DNA of 15,483 nucleotides from Chitinophagales bacterium (GTDB lineage Bacteria > Bacteroidota > Bacteroidia > Chitinophagales > Chitinophagaceae). The DNA is taken from contig JANXYS010000444.1 in NCBI GenBank assembly GCA_025355935.1, positions 1 through 15,483 on the forward strand. Direction: 5' to 3'. The notes below the pieces were generated by a model. That model had not been told where the DNA came from. It was given only the letters and a program-made list of their open reading frames with translations, and ran no database searches. Position 1 is the first letter of the stretch, and each line of letters begins with the position of its first letter. The position numbers and the translations under genes were made by a program. Below are positions 1 to 7,294 of the stretch, piece by piece.

Positions 1-836
1 GGAAAACGACACTTAGCCGTATTGTTGCAAATGAAATGGGCGTAAATATCAAAGAAACAAGTGGACCTGTGATAGAAAAACCGGGCGATCTTGCCGGGCT
101 ACTTACTAATCTTGAGCCCAACGACGTTTTGTTTATCGATGAAATTCACCGATTGAGTAACGTCGTAGAGGAGTATTTGTACGCGGCTATGGAAGATTAT
201 CGGCTCGACATAATGATCGACAGTGGTCCGAACGCCCGAACGGTGCAACTTAATCTAAACCCTTTTACCCTGGTAGGGGCTACTACACGAAGCGGGCTAC
301 TAACGGCACCTCTTCTAAGCAGGTTTGGAATTAAAAGCAGGCTTGAATATTATGATGCGGAGACTATCAAAAATATTTTGTTGCGTAGCGCCGGAATACT
401 ACATACAAAAGTTACCAGCGATGCGGCAATGGAAATTGCAGGACGAAGCCGTGGAACGCCGCGTATTGCCAATGGGCTACTTCGAAGGGTCCGTGATTTT
501 GCTCAGGTAATTGGAAACGGGGTGGTTGATATGGCCATCACCGAACACGCTTTAAAGGCACTGAATGTCGATGATTTTGGGCTGGACGAAATGGATAACC
601 GCATACTCTCAACCATCATTGATAAGTTTAAAGGCGGGCCTGTAGGATTAACAACTATTGCAACTGCAGTAGGAGAAGAGCCTGGTACAATTGAGGAAGT
701 ATATGAGCCATTTTTAATTAAAGAAGGTTTTATTATGCGAACGGCCAGGGGACGGGAGGTTACAGAAAAAGCTTATAAGCATTTAAAAAGAGTGCCGCAC
801 ATCGGCGGCACCCAGAATACATTATTTGGCGGGTAA
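1..836 (+). CDS. ruvB: Holliday junction branch migration ATPase RuvB (5' end outside window)
   Basis: This is the C-terminal 277 codons of RuvB, the AAA+ motor that with RuvA drives Holliday junction branch migration in the cytoplasm. The frame is open from the first base. It enters inside the Walker A motif (the GKTTL stretch at bases 1-14), so roughly 60 N-terminal residues lie outside the window and the ATG at 36 is internal. Visible motifs in order are Walker B (LFIDEIHRL), sensor 1 (GATTR), the arginine finger region (LLSRFGI), sensor 2 (RGTPRIANGLLRRVRD) and the C-terminal winged helix (GGPVGLTTIA, GEEPGTIEEVYEP). It converges with the response regulator, with three bases between the two stop codons. 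No U-rich + strand terminator follows, so transcription may run antisense into that gene. The last codons also encode the neighbour's terminator hairpin. Confidence 0.97.
   Translation, partial: KTTLSRIVANEMGVNIKETSGPVIEKPGDLAGLLTNLEPNDVLFIDEIHRLSNVVEEYLYAAMEDYRLDIMIDSGPNARTVQLNLNPFTLVGATTRSGLLTAPLLSRFGIKSRLEYYDAETIKNILLRSAGILHTKVTSDAAMEIAGRSRGTPRIANGLLRRVRDFAQVIGNGVVDMAITEHALKALNVDDFGLDEMDNRILSTIIDKFKGGPVGLTTIATAVGEEPGTIEEVYEPFLIKEGFIMRTARGREVTEKAYKHLKRVPHIGGTQNTLFGG
790..813 (-). terminator. Intrinsic terminator of the response regulator gene, inside ruvB
   Basis: Read on the - strand, GTGCCGC and GCGGCAC form a perfect 7-bp stem around a 6-base loop (792-811). One G-U and one G-C pair extend it to 790-813, and five U follow directly (789-785). 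It starts about 27 bases past the response regulator stop. On the + strand no U tract follows, so it should act only for the leftward gene. It lies within the last codons of ruvB. Confidence 0.75.
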
Positions 837-839
837 TTA

Positions 840-1538
840 TTATTCAGAAACTACCAGGCGGAAACCGTTACCATGTATATTAACGATTTCAAGCTTGCTA
901 TCTTCTTTCAGGTATTTCCTGAGTTTCGCAATGTAAACGTCCATACTTCGGCCGTTAAAATAAGTATCGCTGCCCCAGATTTTCTTTAATGCAGCTTCAC
1001 GGGGCAGAAGGTCGTTTTTGTATTCCGATAACATTTTAAGTAACTCATTTTCTTTTGGAGACAATGTCTGAACTCTTCCGCCTACGGTAAGCTCACGCAA
1101 ACGTGGATTGAAATGATAACTACCCAGGTCAAACTCAGCATTTACCTCTTCACGGTGAATCTCCTCGTTGCGCTTCAGAATCGCCTTTATCTTATGCAAA
1201 AGTACTTCACTGTCGAAAGGCTTCGTGATGTAATCATCAGCACCCAACTTATACCCCTGGATGATATCGTCTTTCATCGTTTTAGCACTAAGGAAAAATA
1301 ACGGCACATCCGGATTGATATCGCGAATTTCTTCGGCCACCGTAAACCCATCCATATTCGGCATCATTACATCCAACAGGCAGATGTCAAATTTCTCTCT
1401 CTGGAACGCAGCAAGGCCAAGGCGTCCATCTCTTTCTAATATAACATCGTAGTCATTTAATTCCAGGTAATTTTTTAGCACCATGCCAAGGTTAGTATCA
1501 TCCTCGCATAACAGAATTTTTGGTTTAGTTGCGTCCAT
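840..1538 (-). CDS. OmpR/PhoB-family response regulator, RprY-like
   Basis: This is a 232-residue two-component response regulator and DNA-binding transcription factor. The receiver domain (about residues 7-120) shows the acidic pair E12/D13, the phosphoacceptor D56 in CLLDVMMPNMDG, the switch residue S84 in FLSAKT and K106 in DYITKPF. A winged-helix output domain (about 133-230) follows, with the family signatures LSPKENELLKML and SMDVYIAKLRKYL. The receiver resembles Bacteroides RprY (from memory), but the target genes cannot be inferred. No histidine kinase lies beside it. It has its own terminator (790-813) and is separated from the upstream M16 operon by another, so it is probably transcribed alone. 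No perfect TAnnTTTG element is visible in its 5' region (1539-1672). Confidence 0.93.
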   Translation of the reverse strand: MDATKPKILLCEDDTNLGMVLKNYLELNDYDVILERDGRLGLAAFQREKFDICLLDVMMPNMDGFTVAEEIRDINPDVPLFFLSAKTMKDDIIQGYKLGADDYITKPFDSEVLLHKIKAILKRNEEIHREEVNAEFDLGSYHFNPRLRELTVGGRVQTLSPKENELLKMLSEYKNDLLPREAALKKIWGSDTYFNGRSMDVYIAKLRKYLKEDSKLEIVNIHGNGFRLVVSE

Positions 1539-1672
1539 CTATCAAAATTTTAATTACAAATAAAATTAAATCATTATTGTTACTGCTAATATAATGCCTA
1601 ATTTTCTATTAACCTTAAATTCGAATATGTTGTCTTTCAGGTACATAAACCATCTCAGGCAATACCATAAAA

Positions 1673-1708
1673 CATAAAGAGCCATCCGAACAAGGATGGC
1701 TCTTTATG
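1673..1708 (-). terminator. Strong hairpin terminator after the M16 operon
   Basis: A perfect 15-bp inverted repeat (1673-1687 with 1694-1708; core AAAGAGCCATCC) surrounds a 6-base loop. It sits 13 bases beyond the stop of the second M16 gene. On the - strand a short U run (TTTTATGG) follows. On the + strand AATTTTTGTTT follows, so it could work in both directions. It separates the M16 operon from the response regulator. Confidence 0.85.
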
Positions 1709-1721
1709 AATTTTTGTTTCG

Positions 1722-3815
1722 TTATTTAAAATCATCTTCAGTTACACCTTCATTAATTTTGATGCTGTTGATTTTTAAAGCCAACTCCTGCTCACCCGTA
1801 CTTCTTGTAATCGAATGTGGGAACATAACGTTACCCTCTTTTCGGTAGTCTGCATATAGGATTGTTACTGGCACATCCTGATCTCCAACTTTAGTAGTTG
1901 TTTCTTCCTGTAGTAGTAAACCGGTTTTAGCAGAATACTGTTGAACGGAAACCTTTCCGCTGGGCATAGTTACTTTCAGGCGATAAGTAGCTTCGCTATT
2001 AAGGGTCCCCGCACCTACATAATCCATTTTGTAATCTGCGGAAGTGTAATACAATTGTGGAATCACCCCTTTTTCATCATTCATTTCTTTAATCTTCTCC
2101 ATGGTCATATCCTTCTTTTGCGCACCCTGCATCTGATATCCGGTTGTGCCGTTGAAAGATTCTTTAAAGACTGTCATTGTACCCATCTTCAACTCCACGG
2201 CTTGTTTGTTCGGGTTCATATGTTTTTCTGTTCCTTCAAAGCTTCTTCCCATCATTTCGAGCGCAATTGCCATATTTACGCTCTTCACCTTTTTTAGTTC
2301 TTCTTTCCCGCCGAGTGCCTTGAGATAATCTTCTACGATTGAAAACGCCGAAACTTTGTCAGTAGTTTTCGCTGATTCGTTAACGTTAACTTCCCTGGGG
2401 GCGTCAACAACTGGTTCGGCATACTTGTCGAATTTTCTGATAGGGTATCCGAGTCTTAAAAGTGCAGGAAGAATTTTAGAACCGTTACCCACGATAATAA
2501 CGCGACTATTATTTTCATTAAAATAATTCTTTGAAACCCTCTTTACATCTTCAATCGTAAGCGCATTAATTTTCTGCAAATAAGTACGATAAAAGTCTTT
2601 TGGGAGGCTGTTTATAAGAATGTTGCTGGCGTACTGTGCACTACGGGATGGATCTTCCATACCCAGCGCAAAAGAACCATTATAGATTGCCTTGGCATTA
2701 TCCAGCTCTTCCTGTGTTATTTTTCCATCACGCATATTCAGGATCTCATGTATAATTTCCGCTACCGCGCTATCTGCTTTGTCGGTGCGGACCGCCGCAC
2801 TTGCTTTAAACAAGCTTTGAAAACGACCACTGCCTATCGAAGAATAACTTCCATACGTGAAACCGTGTTTCTCCCTCAGATTCATAAACAGCTTAGCATC
2901 GGCGCCCCCGCCTAAGATGCGATTTGCAAGTAACAGCGCATGGTAGTCCGAGCTATTCATCGGGTTATTTACGAGGTTGCCAACGTTCATCTCGGCCTGA
3001 ACAGCTGTAGGTACGTCTACAAAATCTATTTCGGTTTTGTTGAGATTCTTAGCTTCCGGCATAGACGGTACTGGTAATTTCGTGCCCGTCCATTTGCCGA
3101 AATATTTCTCTGCAAGCAGTTTTGCTGTTGCCGGAGTAATATCTCCGACGAAAGTAAGGTAGCTCCTGGAGGGGGTAATGAAACTTTTGTACGCTTGTTG
3201 TATATCTGCAAGCGTAATTCCTTTAACGCTTTGCTCGGTTGTAAATTCGCCCATGGCAGAATTCTTCCCAAAACTGAGCGCATTCGATACACGTGCAGAA
3301 ATAGCAGTTGCGCTTTTTTCTGTATTCTTTAAACCAGTAATCGTTTGTTGCTTCAATTTATCAAGAGATGCCTGCGGAAAAGAAGGGTTTTTCAGGCCTT
3401 CCGACATATAACTCAAGGCCTTTTCAAAATAGCGCGTAAGGGCTGATGCAGATCCACCGCCTGAATATAAATTAACATCCGCACCGATGATATCAACGGC
3501 TTCATCAAATTGCGCTTTCGACATGGTCTTAGTTCCTTCACCTAACATCGACCCCATCAGGTCCATCACACCGGCCTTTTCCCCTTCTTTTATAGGCCCG
3601 GCATCAATAATTAAAGATGCGCTAACCTTGGGCAACTTATGATTTTCCACTACAAGAACAGTCATGCCATTCGAAAAATTATAGATTACGGGATCCTTTA
3701 TAGTTATGATAGGAGCGGGGCCTGCTTTGGGTTTTTTGCTTCGGTCAACAACAACCTGGCCATTTGAAAACTGTAAAAGAAGGGCACTTAAAGCCAGTAA
3801 AAATATTTTCTTCAT
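1722..3815 (-). CDS. Exported M16 peptidase-like protein without zinc site, with C-terminal extension
   Basis: This 697-residue protein has an N-terminal signal peptide (MKKIFLLALSALLLQF, likely cut near SNG-Q) and two M16 halves (about residues 40-240 and 260-460). The HxxEH zinc motif is lost: the aligned positions read D85, G88 and S89 in GVMDLMGSMLGEGT. The second half keeps the substrate-binding R/Y pair of the family (R314 and Y321 in LREKHGFTY). This is the signature of the non-catalytic subunit of a heterodimeric M16B protease. From about residue 490 a further 200 residues form a separate domain, mostly predicted beta, with features such as YLKALGGKEEL and ADYRKEGNVMFP. It resembles the LolA/LolB-fold 'outer membrane lipoprotein-sorting' domains of Bacteroidota, a tentative call. 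It lies 40 bases after the catalytic partner in one operon, so the two are probably periplasmic partners. Confidence 0.9.
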   Translation of the reverse strand: MKKIFLLALSALLLQFSNGQVVVDRSKKPKAGPAPIITIKDPVIYNFSNGMTVLVVENHKLPKVSASLIIDAGPIKEGEKAGVMDLMGSMLGEGTKTMSKAQFDEAVDIIGADVNLYSGGGSASALTRYFEKALSYMSEGLKNPSFPQASLDKLKQQTITGLKNTEKSATAISARVSNALSFGKNSAMGEFTTEQSVKGITLADIQQAYKSFITPSRSYLTFVGDITPATAKLLAEKYFGKWTGTKLPVPSMPEAKNLNKTEIDFVDVPTAVQAEMNVGNLVNNPMNSSDYHALLLANRILGGGADAKLFMNLREKHGFTYGSYSSIGSGRFQSLFKASAAVRTDKADSAVAEIIHEILNMRDGKITQEELDNAKAIYNGSFALGMEDPSRSAQYASNILINSLPKDFYRTYLQKINALTIEDVKRVSKNYFNENNSRVIIVGNGSKILPALLRLGYPIRKFDKYAEPVVDAPREVNVNESAKTTDKVSAFSIVEDYLKALGGKEELKKVKSVNMAIALEMMGRSFEGTEKHMNPNKQAVELKMGTMTVFKESFNGTTGYQMQGAQKKDMTMEKIKEMNDEKGVIPQLYYTSADYKMDYVGAGTLNSEATYRLKVTMPSGKVSVQQYSAKTGLLLQEETTTKVGDQDVPVTILYADYRKEGNVMFPHSITRSTGEQELALKINSIKINEGVTEDDFK

Positions 3816-3855
3816 TGTAATTATTTTAAATCTGAATTGGAATAGTTGAAATTAA

Positions 3856-5214
3856 TTATTTACCGGCCGGAGTTGAGCCTGGTTGGGTGGTTGGCGCCGC
3901 GACTGGTGTTTTAGCCGGTAAATAATACAGCACCACCCGCTGATCTTTATTTAAATATTTCTTAGCAACATCCTGGATGTCTTTCCTGCTGATCTTACGC
4001 AATTCATCAAGTTCAGTGTTTACGTTATTGGTGTTGTGAAAGAAAGAATAGCCCGCGGCCAGGTTTTCAGCCACCCCAAGCATTTTGGTGTTTTCACCAA
4101 TAAATGAATTTTCAAACTGGTTTTGCAGCTTAGTAAATTCTTTTTCAGTTATGAGATTGGTTTGCAGCTTTACAATTTCATCATCCATATCCCTTAACAG
4201 GGTATCCAGCGAAGTTCCGTTGTTCGGTAGAGCATATGTAATGTATGCGCCATAATCTTCCAGTGCGTAATTAAATGACCCCACCTGTAAGGAATTCTTT
4301 TTATCGTCCACCATTTTGGTAAACATCCGGCTGCTGTTACCCTGGCTCAAAACAGCGGATGCCATTTCCAGCATTTTTGATTCTTTGGCAGTCATCCCTG
4401 GGATTCTATAAGCGGCCATAATTGCCGGAATCTGGATATTGTTATCATACGCCGTGTCAATTATTTCCTTTGTAATCGGCAATTCAATAAATTTTGTTTT
4501 AACTATTGCTGTACCTCCGGGAATTGGAGCAAAATAGTTTTCAACCATCTGTTTGGTTTTTGGGATATCAATATCCCCGGCAATAACAAGGACTGAATTT
4601 TTCGGCGTATAAAACTTCTTATTAAATGCAAGAAATTCTTGTAAAGTTGCAGCATCCAGGTGTTCCATACTGCCTATTGGAACCCAATGGTATGGGTGTT
4701 TTACAAAAAGCCTTTTCATGATTTCGCTGACGAAGTTTCCGTAAGGTTGATTGTCAATCCTCAGTCTTTTTTCTTCTTTTACAACCTCATTCTGCGTTTT
4801 TACACCTACTTCGTTAATTACAGGATGCATCATTCGCTCGCTCTCCAGCCAGATGCCGGTTGCGAGTTGGTTAGAAGGAAATACCTCATAATAAAACGTT
4901 CTGTCCTGGGAGGTGTTTGCGTTATTCTGGCCTCCATTGCTGCTAACCAGTTTCATAAATTCACCTCTTTTAATGTTGTCCGAACCTTCAAAAAGAAGAT
5001 GTTCGAAAAAGTGGGCAAACCCGGTCCGGCTGGGCTGCTCATCTTTACTTCCTACATGGTACATTACAGATACCGCAACTACAGGCGCACTTTTGTCCTG
5101 GTGTAATACTACGTGCAGGCCATTTTTTAAATCATATTCCGTAAAGGCTACTTTCTGGGCATGGGCGCAAAAAGCTGATGTGATCATAGAAATGCAGAAT
5201 AAACTTTTTTTCAT
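3856..5214 (-). CDS. Exported M16 zinc metallopeptidase (catalytic subunit)
   Basis: This is a 452-residue insulinase-family (M16B) peptidase, probably periplasmic. The chosen ATG at 5214 begins a signal peptide (MKKSLFCISMITSAFCAHA-Q). The open frame extends up to an ATG at 5277, but that would place a hydrophilic 21-residue stretch before the signal peptide and lie upstream of the TACATTTG promoter element. The inverted zinc motif HxxEH is intact (H68, E71 and H72 in FAHFFEHLLFEG), and a third ligand is expected among the glutamates of EVVKEEKR about 75 residues on. The region that should carry the R/Y substrate-binding pair reads VDDKKNSLQV, so neither residue is present. The following gene supplies that pair. 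The C-terminus is a Pro/Thr-rich tail (PVAAPTTQPGSTPAGK). Substrates are unknown. Confidence 0.92.
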   Translation of the reverse strand: MKKSLFCISMITSAFCAHAQKVAFTEYDLKNGLHVVLHQDKSAPVVAVSVMYHVGSKDEQPSRTGFAHFFEHLLFEGSDNIKRGEFMKLVSSNGGQNNANTSQDRTFYYEVFPSNQLATGIWLESERMMHPVINEVGVKTQNEVVKEEKRLRIDNQPYGNFVSEIMKRLFVKHPYHWVPIGSMEHLDAATLQEFLAFNKKFYTPKNSVLVIAGDIDIPKTKQMVENYFAPIPGGTAIVKTKFIELPITKEIIDTAYDNNIQIPAIMAAYRIPGMTAKESKMLEMASAVLSQGNSSRMFTKMVDDKKNSLQVGSFNYALEDYGAYITYALPNNGTSLDTLLRDMDDEIVKLQTNLITEKEFTKLQNQFENSFIGENTKMLGVAENLAAGYSFFHNTNNVNTELDELRKISRKDIQDVAKKYLNKDQRVVLYYLPAKTPVAAPTTQPGSTPAGK

Positions 5215-5234
5215 ATTTCGATTAGTTAAGGCAA

Positions 5235-5242
5235 CAAATGTA
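5235..5242 (-). promoter_or_regulatory. Bacteroidota -7 element (TACATTTG) of the M16 operon
   Basis: On the - strand TACATTTG fits the TAnnTTTG consensus exactly and ends 20 bases before the ATG at 5214, a normal leader length. No clear -33 TTG is visible at the expected distance. It also argues against the upstream ATG at 5277, which would lie ahead of the start of transcription. Confidence 0.6.
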
Positions 5243-5421
5243 ATGTATGGCAGAGAATATTCGATGAGCACACACATTATAATGATGGTCGGTGAATGTC
5301 ATATATAAACACTATAAAAGGCTTTGCCGGAGGCGTGATTTATTATTTTAAAGAGGTACCCTGCTTCCAGGTCCATATTTCGACTCGGGTCAAGACAATT
5401 TTTTCCATCTTTCCTGAGAAC

Positions 5422-5435
5422 GCTTAACTTTAAGC
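5422..5435. repeat. 14-base palindrome upstream of the HerA-like gene
   Basis: GCTTAA and TTAAGC are separated by CT. The site overlaps TAACTTTA (5425-5432), which is one mismatch from the Bacteroidota -7 consensus, about 45 bases before the start of the downstream gene. It could be a small operator or chance. The rest of the 263-base divergent region holds another near-match, TATATTTA, closer to the ATG, and nothing else I recognise. Confidence 0.3.
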
Positions 5436-5477
5436 AGCAATGTCATTTTATATTTAACCTTAATTACTTTCTCTTTT

Positions 5478-7022
5478 ATGCCAGATACTCAAAATTTTAT
5501 AGATACGATTAAAACGGGTTATTCTTTTAAAGGCGATTCTGTTCAAATAGGTGCAGCAATGCTGAACGGAGAAGTCATCCCGGAGGCCGCGGTTTTCCTT
5601 CCTTTAAAAACTCTAAATCGTCATGGACTGATTGCGGGAGCGACGGGTACAGGCAAAACGAAAACACTTCAGATGATAACTGAGTTTTTGAGTGATGCAA
5701 GTGTGCCGGTTTTGCTGCTGGATATAAAGGGAGATTTAAGTGGGATAGCTGCTATGGGGGCGGCTAACGATAAGGTGGCTGAACGTTATCAAAAACTTAA
5801 TCTTACGTATACGCCAGCGGAGTTTCCTGCTGAGCTGTTATCGCTTTCAGGTGAAAATGGTGTCCGGCTCAGGGCGACTGTTAGTGAGTTTGGACCCATA
5901 TTATTAAGCAAGATCCTGGGATTAAATGATACCCAGGGAGGAGTAGTTGCACTCATTTTCAAATACTGCGATGATAATAAGATGCCGCTGGTTGATCTTA
6001 AAGATTTTATTAAAGTGTTGCAATATATCGGCGACGAAGGAAAAGCAGAAATTGAAAAGCTTTATGGAAAAATCTCAACTACAACAACAGGAACTATCCT
6101 GCGAAAAGTTATCGAACTGCAACAGCAGAGCGCGGACATTTTCTTTGGCGAAAAAAGCTTTGAGGTGGATGATCTTATGCGCATTAGTGGTGATGGGCGC
6201 GGTATGATCAGCATTTTAAGAGTAACCGATATACAGGATAAGCCCAAACTGTTTTCAACCTTTATGTTACAAATGCTGGCAGAGCTGTATGCTATTTCAC
6301 CGGAGGAAGGGGATATGGATAAACCTAAATTGGTGATGTTCATTGATGAGGCGCATCTTATTTTCCAGGAAGCAAGTTCTGAACTTGTTCAACAAATCGA
6401 AACCATTATCAAACTCATAAGATCAAAAGGAATTGGTATATTTTTCTGTACGCAAAACCCTATGGATATTCCGGCCAGCGTTTTGGGCCAGCTTGGGCTG
6501 AAAGTTCAGCATGCGCTGCGAGCCTTTACAGCCGCCGATCGGAAGGTCATTAAACAGACGGCGGATAATTATCCAGAAACTACCTTTTATCAAACGGATG
6601 ATCTCATTACACAGCTTGGAATAGGGGAGGCTTTGGTTACTTTACTTAACGAGAAAGGAATACCTACTCCGCTGGCCCATACAATGCTCTGCTCGCCGCG
6701 AAGCAGGATGGATATACTGTCCGATGCCGAAGTGAGTGCTATAAATGCTAAAAGCAAGTTAGTTGCTAAATATGAAACAAGTATAGATAGCCAAAGCGCT
6801 TATGAGATCTTAACTGCAAAGTTGGAGGAAGCCTCGCAGGGTAACCCCGTCACTGACACCAAAAAAGCAATAAAAGAAGAACCGTCAACATTAGAAAAGG
6901 TAGTGAATAATAGTATCGTGAGAAGTATGGTCCGTACCGCCGGGAACGGCCTCGTCCGAACTTTGTTAGGTTCCCTTGGTCTCGGTGGAAGGACCAGAAA
7001 ATCAACCTCCTCCTGGTTTTAG
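5478..7022 (+). CDS. HerA-like DUF853 (YjgR family) P-loop ATPase
   Basis: This 514-residue cytoplasmic ATPase belongs to the HerA/FtsK group, DUF853 subfamily (E. coli YjgR). A short N-terminal beta region is followed by Walker A GATGTGKT (54-61), the family motif LLDIKGDLSG (80-89), a long helical insert (about 110-245), then Walker B LVMFIDEAHLIF (285-296, with D290/E291) and FFCTQNPMDIPASVLGQLG with the downstream HALRAFTAADRK stretch. The C-terminus (about 455-514) is variable and ends GLGGRTRKSTSSWF. Relatives are presumed DNA-translocating or nucleic acid-dependent ATPases, but the cellular role is not established. There is no NurA nuclease or other HerA-system partner beside it, so I do not call it a defence gene. 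It stands alone, divergent from the M16 operon. Confidence 0.92.
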   Translation: MPDTQNFIDTIKTGYSFKGDSVQIGAAMLNGEVIPEAAVFLPLKTLNRHGLIAGATGTGKTKTLQMITEFLSDASVPVLLLDIKGDLSGIAAMGAANDKVAERYQKLNLTYTPAEFPAELLSLSGENGVRLRATVSEFGPILLSKILGLNDTQGGVVALIFKYCDDNKMPLVDLKDFIKVLQYIGDEGKAEIEKLYGKISTTTTGTILRKVIELQQQSADIFFGEKSFEVDDLMRISGDGRGMISILRVTDIQDKPKLFSTFMLQMLAELYAISPEEGDMDKPKLVMFIDEAHLIFQEASSELVQQIETIIKLIRSKGIGIFFCTQNPMDIPASVLGQLGLKVQHALRAFTAADRKVIKQTADNYPETTFYQTDDLITQLGIGEALVTLLNEKGIPTPLAHTMLCSPRSRMDILSDAEVSAINAKSKLVAKYETSIDSQSAYEILTAKLEEASQGNPVTDTKKAIKEEPSTLEKVVNNSIVRSMVRTAGNGLVRTLLGSLGLGGRTRKSTSSWF

Positions 7023-7137
7023 TAAAATATCTTTAATGAAAAATAATCAGATAGTTACTAACAGCGTCGGATGTATATTATTGATTATAAATGTTTAATA
7101 TTTGTGGAATTTAAATATCTGTTTTTTTATTAAGCTC

Positions 7138-7159
7138 TTTGTAGAAAATGTTCTACAAA
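7138..7159. repeat. AT-rich inverted repeat in the 3' region of the HerA-like gene
   Basis: TTTGTAGAA and TTCTACAAA form a perfect 9-bp stem around AATG. It lacks a GC-rich base and an adjoining U tract on either strand, so it is a poor terminator. It lies between the HerA-like stop and the strong terminator near 7240 and could shape a long 3' UTR or a small RNA. Confidence 0.35.
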
Positions 7160-7239
7160 AACATTGCGATTTACTTGTTTAATAAAATATAGCACATTAT
7201 CTTCGTTTCGGTTTTTCATAGGATATTGGATTTTAAAGC

Positions 7240-7273
7240 GGGACTAGATTTCTATCTTGGTCCCTTTTTTTTT
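7240..7273 (+). terminator. Intrinsic terminator between the HerA-like gene and recQ
   Basis: GGGAC(TAG) pairs with (TTG)GTCCC, giving a 5-bp perfect stem extended to 8 bp with two G-U pairs, followed by nine T (7265-7273). This is canonical for + strand transcription. It sits 217 bases after the HerA-like stop and 31 bases beyond the recQ stop on the other strand. On the - strand only CGCTTTAAAAT follows, so any action for recQ would be weaker. Confidence 0.75.
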
Positions 7274-7294
7274 ACTTTCCTGTTAATTAATCTC

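Noticed and set aside
36..836. RuvB starting at the ATG at base 36
   Set aside because: The frame is open to base 1 and encodes the GKTTL of Walker A before that Met, so the gene begins outside the window.
840..1538. Response regulator acting on the adjacent M16 operon as a local two-component system
   Set aside because: No kinase gene is present, terminators separate it from both neighbours, and no shared operator is visible.
1673..1708. The 15-bp inverted repeat as a transposon end, attachment site or CRISPR-like repeat
   Set aside because: There is one copy only, no transposase or target duplication, and its position just after a stop codon fits a terminator.
5215..5277. A longer M16 peptidase N-terminus starting at the ATG at 5277
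   Set aside because: It puts 21 residues before a clear signal peptide and begins upstream of the perfect -7 element at 5235-5242; the ATG at 5214 fits both.
5478..7022. HerA-like ATPase as part of an antiphage or DNA-end-processing system
   Set aside because: It has the DUF853/YjgR architecture, and no NurA, SIR2, nuclease or other known partner gene is adjacent; neighbours are housekeeping genes on other transcripts.
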